A stretch of DNA of 64,000 bases from Laguncularia racemosa (lineage: Eukaryota > Streptophyta > Magnoliopsida > Myrtales > Combretaceae): the NCBI GenBank assembly GCA_037954665.1, contig JBBMOL010000116.1, forward strand, positions 586,807-650,806. Reading direction: 5' to 3'. Under the pieces are notes generated by a model. The model did not search any database. It had not been told where the DNA came from and saw only the letters and a program-made list of their open reading frames with translations. Positions within the stretch are counted from its first letter, which is position 1; each line of letters starts with the position of its first letter. Position numbers and translations under genes: made by a program. Of this stretch, positions 56,573 through 64,000 are shown one piece after another.

Positions 56573-57954
56573 CTCATCCTCATACCTACCATGCGAAAAC
56601 CAATCAAGGCTTGCCTACTCACCTTAGTCTCACCACTATCATTCAACCACTGCAATTTATATGGACTAGGGTGTCTAACAGTTTTGAGCCCCAGCCTCTC
56701 AACAATAAAATTGCTCACTACATTGGTGCAACTTCCCTCATCAATAATCAAACTACAAATGTGATCTCCTAGATAACATCTAGTATGAAATATATTCTCC
56801 CTTTGCACCTCCTTTTCTTCCTTCACCTGCACATTCAAAGCTCTCTTCACTACTGCCACTAGCCTTCCCATTGCAGGCTCTTCATCATCACTAGCATCCT
56901 CTAATGGAGGCATATCATCTTCTTCACTATCCCCCTCAGTCTCATACTCTCCATCATCACGCAAAATCATCACACGCCTATTTGAACATTGACTAGCAAT
57001 ATGGCCTCTACCTTGACATTTAAAGCTTCTAATGTCACGATTTCTAGAAGTAGAAGAATCAGGGTTACCTTGGTTATCAGGAGTAGAACCCGCTTGTCTC
57101 AGCTCCCCTTTTAGTTTGGTGGGTAAAGGCTTTTCTTCTTTCTTCCATTGATTAGTCTTCCAAGTGGATGAACCATTACCCTGTTGCAACCGTGCATTAC
57201 TACTACCTTTCCTCTTGTGCTGGTTCTCAACCTTTATAGCCATGTGAACCATATCCTCCAATTCTACATAATGCTGCAATTCAACCACATTTTGGATTTC
57301 TCTATTCAACCCCACAAGAAACCTAGCCATTGTAGCCTCTCTATCATCCTCTACATTTGCCCTAATCATAGTAACTTCCATCTCCTTGAAATACTCATCT
57401 ACACTTCGGCTTCCCTGCCTTAGAGTTTGCAACTTGTTGTGCAATTCACGATAGTAATACGCAGGCACAAACCGCTTCTTCATCACTCTTTTCATCTCTT
57501 CCCATGACTCAATAGGTGGCTCGCCACTCCTCCTTCTATTCAACAATAATTGATCCCACCATACTATAGCATAATCCAAAAACTCAATGGCAGCAAGTTT
57601 TACCTTCTTTCTCCCACTATAGTTGTGACAATCAAACACCATCTCCACCTTTTTCTCCCACTCTAAGTACGCCTCGGGATCATTCTTCCCTTGGAACGGA
57701 GGAATCTTCATCTTTATGCTACTGAATTGATCATCCTCTCTATTCCTATCTCCTCTATCTTCCCAATCTCTAGTTCCTCTATTCTGACCACTATATCCTC
57801 TATAACTCCCAACAGAAGGCTCATCAAAGTCATCATCCGTCATTTCATCTCCACCCCTCGGTACTCTCCTAGAACGACTCTCCCTCTTACGCCCTTGGAA
57901 TACGTTTGTGGATTGCTCTAGTCTTTGCTCTACCGTCTCATGAATTTGTTCCAT
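56557..57954 (-). CDS. CRM gag with start of protease, 465 codons
   Basis: The frame starts at Met 57954, which is not certainly the true start since similar frames begin upstream. The gag core spans about residues 75-230 (IPPFQGKNDPEAYLEWEKKVE, AIVWWDQLLLNRRR, MARFLVGLNREIQ). A zinc knuckle lies near 310. The first Cys of the knuckle is Ser (RSFKCQGRGHIASQC), so zinc binding is probably lost. The C-terminal ~80 residues are the protease start with SLIIDEGSCTNVV, where the usual DSG/DGG triad is DEG. The frame leaves the protease phase near 56590. No chromodomain or other host-like domain is seen. Confidence 0.85.
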   Translation of the reverse strand: MEQIHETVEQRLEQSTNVFQGRKRESRSRRVPRGGDEMTDDDFDEPSVGSYRGYSGQNRGTRDWEDRGDRNREDDQFSSIKMKIPPFQGKNDPEAYLEWEKKVEMVFDCHNYSGRKKVKLAAIEFLDYAIVWWDQLLLNRRRSGEPPIESWEEMKRVMKKRFVPAYYYRELHNKLQTLRQGSRSVDEYFKEMEVTMIRANVEDDREATMARFLVGLNREIQNVVELQHYVELEDMVHMAIKVENQHKRKGSSNARLQQGNGSSTWKTNQWKKEEKPLPTKLKGELRQAGSTPDNQGNPDSSTSRNRDIRSFKCQGRGHIASQCSNRRVMILRDDGEYETEGDSEEDDMPPLEDASDDEEPAMGRLVAVVKRALNVQVKEEKEVQRENIFHTRCYLGDHICSLIIDEGSCTNVVSNFIVERLGLKTVRHPSPYKLQWLNDSGETKVSRQALIGFRMVGMRMRCYAM

Positions 57955-58556
57955 TCCCTCTTAGAATATCCTCTTCATTTCTCCCCTCAACGCCTTAATT
58001 ACTAACCTAGCATCAAACCTTCCCCTCTCACCTTCAGGAGAATGTTGTCTCGATATTGTTCCTGCAAAAAAGATTAATACTAACACAAATATATATATAA
58101 TTAAACCTCACGATACACTCCCTTACGTTTTTCGCTTAAATGATGATAGCAAACAGTCACTCGTGTATTCTCACAAATAATGATGATATCAACTCGCCAA
58201 ATTTCTCTTCTCCATTCTCTTGGAACTAACCCGAACTACACCAATTTCCTTCCGTAGAATTCAAAACAACTCTAGGGTTCATAAAGTTTCCTCTATTTTT
58301 CTATTCGAATTTTTTTTTTCTTGGTTGTTTCTCTTGATCACGTTTTTCTTTTCTTTTCTCTTCTCTTTTTTTTGTCGTGATTTTTACTTCTTTTTTTTTT
58401 GTAACAATCGCCTAGTCGATATTACACTATCAAAAGACAATCAATACTACGAAATTGAATACGATAATTGATATGAACGATTGGAGTTAGGGTTTTTGAT
58501 ATTACCTTCCTCAACCGAACTTGATGTTTTGACAAACCTAAGCTCTGATACCAAAC
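57955..58556 (-). other. Leader of CRM-type element
   Basis: Between the 5' LTR and gag. A stop lies just upstream of the 57954 Met in the same phase region. 58302-58410 is a poly-T/TTTTCTTTT-rich stretch. No GT-rich array like those in the gag-less relatives. Confidence 0.6.
58542..58553 (-). other. Primer binding site for initiator tRNA-Met
   Basis: The minus strand reads TGGTATCAGAGC, an exact match, 3 bases inside the 5' LTR. Confidence 0.92.
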
Positions 58557-59417
58557 TGATACGAACCACGCCAACCCGTGACGAAACCCAATACCAATAT
58601 GTTCGGAATTCGTTGCCTAAGACGCCCAAACACCTAAAGTGGAAACCGCGACCCGTTGTCTATAAGCGAGACAAGAACCTTGGTATAATGTGAAGACGCC
58701 ACAATCGGGGATGAAAGACCGATTGATAAGTCGGGATAAACGCCATGGAAAGCAATCCGATAAGTTCAGATTAGTTCTTGAAGAACCAAGAGAGGTGCCT
58801 CTCAAAAGTGTTTAATGTTCAAAGATGTAAATTCTTAGTTGTTCTAAACCCTAGGAGCTTTTATACTAGGGTTACAATTCGTAAAAAACAAGTCCAAAAC
58901 AACGTAGCTTAGATAAGTTGCGTAAAAACACGAAATAGAAAAAGCTGGCCGGCAGAGGATACACGGCCGTGTACACGACCGTGTACTTTGGCCGTGTACC
59001 TTTCTGTACAACTTCTGGCAACATACACGGCCGTGTACACGACCGTGTACTTTGACCGTGTACCTTTCTGTGCATTTGCTTGACTCCATACACGGCCGTG
59101 CCTCTTAGCCGTATGTCTGGCCGTGTATGATTCTGTGCAATCTTGAGATTCTTACACTGCCGTGCCTTGAAAGTACACGCCCTCTTCAACCCGTATCCAG
59201 TGTGACTTGTATAAGAGCAAGGGTCTTCCCATGGTTGTTCTAATCCGTTCCAACTTCATGATTGCTCCAATCCTTTCCGGCTTCATGGACATCCTTTATC
59301 AACCCGATAAGTGCTTCCTTGAGTTGTTTCGCTCGACATCTTGTGATCGGTCTAGGCGGCACTTCAAGAGGATCCACATTCCTTCTTCCGGCTTGACTCT
59401 CACCAAGGATCTCATCA
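58557..59417 (-). repeat. 5' LTR of CRM-type element
   Basis: 861 bp, paired with 52596-53441. It is about 15 bp longer, partly because of one more unit in its palindrome array. Confidence 0.93.
58960..59165. repeat. ACACGGCCGTGT palindrome array (5' LTR)
   Basis: Same array as in the 3' LTR, with an additional GTGTACACGACC unit near 59035-59048. Confidence 0.9.
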
Positions 59418-60468
59418 CAAGTAGCTTATTTATTTGATTTAACACATGCTTTTCATTTTTCAAAGCCTTATTTTCTTATTCTAGCTTAGATATTTTTACA
59501 TTTACCCTTTTCAGAGCTTTTAACAATTTTTTTACCTTAGCATACATTTCATTATTTGATATATCAACTTTATATTCGAGATTTACCTCAGATGTAGCCA
59601 TTAAACACAAGTTGGCTTCTTCCTCATCCTCACTTGAAATTTTTTAGTCAGCTTCTGACTTGTCCAAGTCACTCCAAGTTGCCATCATTGTTAAAGTTTT
59701 AAAATTTCTTATCTTTTCTCTTCATTAGCCTATTGAATCTTTCTGGAAGCATACTTATGTCCTCATCATCATCGTTGTTTTTATTAGAATCAGATTCTTC
59801 AACAACTATTTTCTTAGCTTTTAATGTGATTACTTTTATGTTACTGTTGGATTCTTTAGTTACATTCAAATGGGACTCATATGCCATCAGCTTCTCCCTT
59901 AATTAACTAAGTGTGAGCTTATTCAAATATTTAGCTTCTTCTATAGTAGTCTTCTTAGCATCCCATGATTTTTGTAGAATCCATAACACTTTCTTAACAA
60001 GATCAAGATCCTTTATTTTCTTTCCATGAGAGGTTAGTTCATTAGTTATAGTAGTAAAACGATTGAAAGCATCTTTAATTTTCTCATCAAATTTAATTTT
60101 AAACAATTCATATCTCTATAATAAAGTGTTAATTTTTGTTTCCTTAATTGTATTAGTTCCTTCATATGTTTTAGATAGTCCCATGTTTCTTTAGCTGTCT
60201 CGCAAGAAGAAATCAAATAAAACTCAAATGAAGATACAATGGTGAGAAGCATATTCTTAGCCTTATTATTTTGCTCGATGAACTTCAATTTGACCTCTAT
60301 GAACTTAACGTCATTGGTTTTTATCACTTGATTGTCTCCAATGTTGATTGCTAGCCATTAAGCATAATCATTAGCCTTAATATAAGTAGACATGTGCATT
60401 TTCCAGTATAAATAATTTATGCCATCAAAGTATGGAGCTCGATTGATTGCAACATTGTTCTTAGCCAT
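59418..60468 (-). pseudogene. Sirevirus gag N-terminal part
   Basis: The frame begins at an ATG at 60468-60466 (MAKNN...), about 36 bases inside the PBS, with YFDGINYLYWKMHMS typical of copia gag (UBN2-type). SCETAKETWDYLKHM and FNRFTTITNELTSHG follow, then acidic and coiled-coil-like segments. A frame change lies at about 60106-60046, and stops occur at about 60380, 59902 and 59645. It is cut at 59418 by the CRM element and continues at 52595. Confidence 0.8.
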
Positions 60469-60503
60469 GATAAATGGATCACTCAATTTTACAAAAGAGA
60501 CTT

Positions 60504-60514
60504 TCTTTGATACC
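60504..60514 (-). other. Primer binding site of the Sirevirus
   Basis: The minus strand reads TGGTATCAAAG, matching the initiator tRNA-Met complement with one change. It lies 3 bases inside the 5' LTR end (...GACCAACA). Confidence 0.75.
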
Positions 60515-60517
60515 AAT

Positions 60518-61203
60518 TGTTGGTCTCAAAAAGTTGCCAAAAGTGGGGTGAATTAGTAAACTTAAAATTTTAAATACATCATGTCCCTAATTAGTTACTT
60601 GTAAAGTATAACTTAGAATTATTTTGCAATCACAATAATAATTGGATGCACAAAAATAAAAGAATGGAATAAGAATAGTCTCTACAATAATCTATAGAGG
60701 TTCCATCTTGAGCGTGCGTCCTCTCTTCCAGCTCCAAGCTAGGGTCACGATATTCCACACCGGTATGTTCCACTATATCTAATCATAAAATAAGATTTAT
60801 AGATAGTGATCACAATTCACTTTATCAAACTTCTAGCTTGGTCTTAGTTATCTTTGAACACAAAGCCTATTTGTAATCTAACTCATACAACAATAATAAA
60901 AATTGTGAGGAATAAAGCAAAAATGGTCCTCACAAAATTCAGTACAGAAATGAAATTTTGGGTTAATGATTTTCGAAATCTCTCATGTTATGCTCAACTC
61001 TGTTCTATTCTTCATTCTTTATTCACTGTTATAAGCTCAAGATGTACTTTTTAAATTTTTTATCACAATGGCTACTAAAGGTGAACTCAGACGTTGAATA
61101 TATTATAGATATCCTATTGAAGATCATCACTCAACTTCAAATTAAAAAAATAATCAGTTCTATGTTGTTACAACGTAATCAAAATAGTTTCAATAGCTCG
61201 TAT
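60518..61203 (-). repeat. Sirevirus 5' LTR, partial
   Basis: On the plus strand it begins TGTTGGTCTCAAAAAG, next to the PBS. It continues to 61203, where a CRM-family LTR interrupts it. The rest may resume after 62172, but no end or partner LTR was found. Confidence 0.6.
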
Positions 61204-62172
61204 TGATGAGAACCATGATGGGAGCCAAGCCGGAAGATGGAACGTGGATCCTCTTGAAGTGCCACCTGGACCGATCACAAGAACTCGAGCGAAACAATTA
61301 AAGAAAGCACTTAATGGGTTGATAAAAGGATGTCTATGAAGTCGGAAAGGATTGGAGCAATCATGAAGTTGGAAAGGATTGGAACAACCATGGGAATGCC
61401 CTTGCTCTTGTACAAGTCATAACGGATACGGGTTGAAGAGGGCATGTCTTTACAAGGCACGACCGTGTAGGAGTCTGGAGGTTACACAAAATCATACACG
61501 GTCGTATACACGGTTCAAAGGCACGGCCGTGTATGGTGTCAAGAATTTCCACAGAAAGATACACGACTAGAAATATACGATCGTGTATGTTGTCAAGACT
61601 TCCATAGAAAGATACACGACTAGAAGTACACGGTCGTGTACATTGTCAAGATTTCCACAGAAAGATACACGACTAGAAGTACACGGTCGTGTACATCTCC
61701 AATGCCAATCGTGTACTTCTCCAACGCCGGCTTTAAGGCCGCCGGCCTTCATTCCCACGCTGCCGGCCTTCATGTCTTGTTTTGTTATTTTTACACAACT
61801 TATTGAAGTGATGTCGTTTTGGGGCTTTATTGTTACGAATTGTAAACCCTAATATAAAGCTCCTAGGGTTTAGAACATATGAAATATAGAATATACAACA
61901 TTAAAGTTTGAAAAACACTTTTGAGAGAATTCCTCTCTTGGTTCTTTAAAGAATTAATCTAGAACTTATCGGATTTTTATTCCGTGGCGTTCATCCCGAC
62001 TTATCAATCGGTCTTTCATCCCGATTGTGGCGTCTTTATATTATACCAAGGTTCTTGTCTAGCTTATAGACAACGGGTCGCGGTTTCCACTTGAGTGTGT
62101 TTGGCATCTTAGGTAGCGAATTCCGAACGTATTGGTATTGGGTTTCGTCACACGTTGGCGTGGTTCGTAACA
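61204..62172 (+). mobile_element. CRM-family LTR (solo LTR or truncated 5' end)
   Basis: 969 bp starting TGATGAGAACCATGATGGG and ending GTGGTTCGTAACA. In reverse it matches the CRM LTRs at 52596 and 58557 (AGAGTCAAGTCGG/GAGCCAAGCCGG, GACAACGGGTCGCGGTTTCC). The pol tail GPITRTRAKQLKKALNG is readable near its start. It has its own palindrome array (61457-61716) and a GGCCGCCGGCC patch at 61728-61770. No TSD was found. A degenerate PBS follows, so it may be a 5' LTR whose interior was lost. Confidence 0.8.
61457..61716. repeat. CACGGCCGTGT / CACGACTAGAAGTACACGGTC array
   Basis: Diverged version of the CRM LTR array. It carries a ~55-bp higher-order unit (AAGATTTCCACAGAAAGATA, CACGACTAGAAGTACACGG) present about three times. 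Confidence 0.85.
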
Positions 62173-62173
62173 G

Positions 62174-62187
62174 TTAGGAATCCGAGC
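62174..62187 (+). other. Degenerate PBS-like sequence
   Basis: TTAGGAATCCGAGC matches TTTGGTATCAGAGC at 11 of 14 positions and lies where the PBS would be, directly after the LTR at 62172. It could be chance. Confidence 0.35.
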
Positions 62188-63060
62188 AAACCGATTTCGT
62201 ATCACGTAGCCCTTGAAAATAGAAGTGGATTTCAGTTGTTATCCATTTTAAGTAGTTTCTACTCCTCAATCATTGATTTAAAATTTGAAAAATATAAATC
62301 CTTAATATGCATACTCTACTTCGTCAGATCTGGATTAACATTAAAATTATTATAATTATAAATCCTTAAGATATGGTAACTAACTTTGTGGTACATTTTG
62401 AATAAATGACCCAAATACATTCACTTTAAAGCTGGACCTTCAAGTTGATTAAAACTTCAAACATATCTTGTAACATGCTATTTGTTTCTTAATACAACAG
62501 GATTACTCTCTAATTCACTTTCCACATTACTCTTTGAGTTACCTTCTGAATCTGACTTAAGGCTCATGAGTCATATGATAAGTCTACTTTCTAAGTTAGT
62601 TTCAAATTCACCTTCTGACTAAAAGCTCTAAAATGATTAAATTGAATTACATTTGTATTTTTCAACTACACACTTAATAACATGGTCAATAAACTCTTAA
62701 CTTTTTGTTATCATCAAAACTATTATTAAGAGAACTCAACAATTATCCATAAGGAAATGAGTATATCCTTTATTCTCTAAATAGCCTCCTCTCGTAATTA
62801 GCCCCACTCAAATAGTGCTCCTTTCCTCTTGAGCTGTTGTAGGGGATGAGAGATCTTAGCTACTATAAGGATGAATCGCCTAATATAGGAGACCTTCCCT
62901 ATGACTGTTTTTAATTCCTTCAAGTTAATGGGTGAGGGTGTAGATTATATAGCCTGTACCCTTACCTATGAACTACAAATCCAAGAAATTTTTTAGATAC
63001 TACACTAAAGACACACTTCAAAGGATTTGTGCACAGTTTATACAATCAACACTACTCAAA
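62188..63060. other. Unassigned non-coding DNA
   Basis: No gene was recognised. It may include the remainder of the Sirevirus 5' LTR and then upstream DNA, but no boundary can be placed. Confidence 0.4.
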
Positions 63061-63970
63061 AACCTTCTATAGATGTATTTGATGATCAGGTGCTCGCCTT
63101 GACTTAATTGTTATATCATCAATAGTTTCCATAAAATCATGCATCATGTCATGGAAGATCATAGTCATTGCTCTTTAATAAGTAGCTTCCACATTCTTAA
63201 GCCCAAAGGGCATAACAGTATAGTGGAAAATTCCTACTAATGTCTTAAAGGTAGTACACTCAGCATCTCTAATAGCCATCTTGATCTAATTGTAGCCACT
63301 AAAACCATCCATAAATGAGAATAGTTCATGTCCTACTATGGCATTTACCAATGTATTAATGTTTAGCAATAGGTAATCATCTATTAAGTAGGCCTTGTTA
63401 AGATCACGAAAGTCTACGCCTACATGTATCTAAACATTTTTCTTTCTTACTAGCACTATATTGGCTAACTAAGTTAGATGCTCAATTAGCTTAATGAATC
63501 TAGCTTAAAGAAATTTTTCAATCTCTTCTTTTATTTATACTTTGATTTTAGGACAAAAGATGTGTTGAGCTTACTTCACTAGCCTAAGCCTAGGTGCTAT
63601 GTTCAATCTATGCACCATTAAGGTAAGGTCTAATCTTAGCATTTCATCATATATCCATGCAAACATATCTCTATACTTCGTTAGCAATTCTACTAGGTGG
63701 ACCTTAAGCTCTTACGAGAGACTCTTGCTAATAAAGATACGTTTCAAAGACTCCCTTGGTCCTATTAAGTTTAATTCTTCAATTTCTTCAACTTGAGGCT
63801 TTAGTTATTCTTGCATCTCTAAAGAAGACAAGCAAGCTTCCTTAAATCCATCTTCTTCAAATCTTGTAAGTCGTCATAAGTAGTACACCCTTCGCCCATC
63901 TACCCTAGCAAAACTTTCGATCTCCCTGAATTCTCTTCTCCTTTTCTTGTCTCTCATAAGACCCACATAT
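63061..63970 (-). pseudogene. Tat-type Ty3/gypsy RT remnant
   Basis: The minus strand reads, with many stops, FMDGFSGYNQIKMAI (about 63280-63335) and VMPFGLKNV (about 63191-63214). An active-site block METIDDITIKSRRAPDHQ follows (about 63075-63135). YVDD is TIDD, and the neighbouring motif order fits the Tat/Athila lineage rather than the CRM-like RTs elsewhere in the window. Upstream sequence to about 63600 still resembles the fingers (EEIEKFL, VGVDFRDLNKAY). Confidence 0.65.
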
Positions 63971-63972
63971 CT

Positions 63973-64000
63973 TGATAGGAATCAAAATCCGACAAGACCT
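63973..64000 (+). repeat. Start of another LTR of the 8228-family, cut by the window edge
   Basis: TGATAGGAATCAAAATCCGA and the following bases match the first 28 bases of the LTRs at 8228 and 11379, apart from small changes. It interrupts the Tat-type remnant in plus orientation. The rest lies beyond the window. Confidence 0.7.

Larger units (their letters stand above)
52596..59417 (-). mobile_element. CRM-type Ty3/gypsy chromovirus, all domains present but broken
   Basis: A 6,822-bp minus-strand element with LTRs of 846 bp (52596-53441, 3') and 861 bp (58557-59417, 5'). It has a perfect TSD CAAGT, a perfect tRNA-Met PBS and a purine-rich tract before the 3' LTR. Gag, protease, RT, RNase H and integrase follow in order as one polyprotein. 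The integrase frame extends 150 bp into the 3' LTR with a GPITRSRAKRLKEALNG tail and no chromodomain, the CRM hallmark. One frameshift and five in-frame stops inactivate it. It sits in the Sirevirus gag. Confidence 0.93.
34340..61203 (-). mobile_element. Ty1/copia Sirevirus element, dispersed by four insertions
   Basis: The minus-strand pieces 59418-61203, 49292-52595, 44018-45278 and 34340-35081 join, across insertions, into one copia element. Its order is 5' LTR, PBS, gag with CCHC knuckle, protease, GAG-pre-integrase, integrase, RT, RNase H and a post-RNase H frame. RT/RNase H phrases such as APRAWY, EFEMS and CARFQS are those of plant Sireviruses. Two joins are supported by perfect TSDs and one by a 4-of-5 TSD with continuous reading across the junction. 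It has a tandemly duplicated RT-RNase H segment, no detectable 3' LTR and many stops. It is the oldest layer here. Confidence 0.85.

Noticed and set aside
56518..57921. Plus-strand frames opposite CRM gag and protease (84, 79, 76 residues)
   Set aside because: They are shadows of the minus-strand gag-protease coding region.

Overview
The window is a repeat-dense, AT-rich stretch of a flowering-plant nuclear genome. No host protein-coding gene, rRNA or tRNA gene could be supported. Nearly all interpretable sequence is LTR retrotransposon, of the plant Ty3/gypsy CRM-like chromovirus, Tat/Athila and Ty1/copia Sirevirus types. Smaller pieces look like a non-autonomous hAT element, a MITE and a tRNA-derived SINE. 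Elements were delimited by finding paired LTRs with TG...CA ends, 5-bp target site duplications (TSDs) and primer binding sites (PBS), mostly complementary to initiator tRNA-Met. The species cannot be named from this sequence.

Layout. (1) 1-4064: a MITE-like fragment, a GTAT microsatellite, a copia-like LTR piece and a degraded Athila/Tat-like region. (2) 4065-14249: a complete 10.2-kb gypsy element with perfect TSD AAACT. It lacks gag, keeps broken protease, RT, RNase H and integrase, and carries a younger 4.2-kb gag-less, RT-less relative (8228-12417) inserted in its integrase zinc finger. (3) 14250-20345: the end of an Athila/Tat-like element whose LTR is split by a 4.6-kb minus-strand gypsy element (15020-19655), which itself contains an opposite-strand solo LTR of its own family. 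(4) 20346-34339: non-coding, AT-rich DNA with small repeats, a G-quadruplex-like cluster, a SINE, a hAT-like element and LTR-like remnants. (5) 34340-61203: one minus-strand Sirevirus copia element cut into pieces by three complete insertions and a further LTR. These are a 2.5-kb-LTR non-autonomous element (35082-44017), an RT-less gypsy element (45279-49291), a CRM-type element with all domains (52596-59417) and a CRM-family LTR (61204-62172). The Sirevirus also contains a tandem duplication of its RT-RNase H segment that predates one insertion. (6) 62173-64000: unassigned DNA, a Tat-type RT remnant, and the first bases of another LTR of the 8228 family at the window edge.

Unifying theme. 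Several different gypsy families here encode the end of their integrase inside the 3' LTR, with a GP(I/V/M)TR(A/S)RAK-like tail and no chromodomain seen. That is a known hallmark of centromere-targeting CRM chromoviruses, so a centromeric or pericentromeric origin is a reasonable inference. Four of these elements have lost gag, the RT-RNase H-integrase core, or both, yet keep LTRs, PBS and a protease reading frame. Their LTRs carry GC-rich palindromic arrays (ACACGGCCGTGT or GGCCGGC types) that stand out against the AT-rich background. Every pol gene is broken by stops, frameshifts or changed catalytic residues, so nothing here looks able to move by itself.
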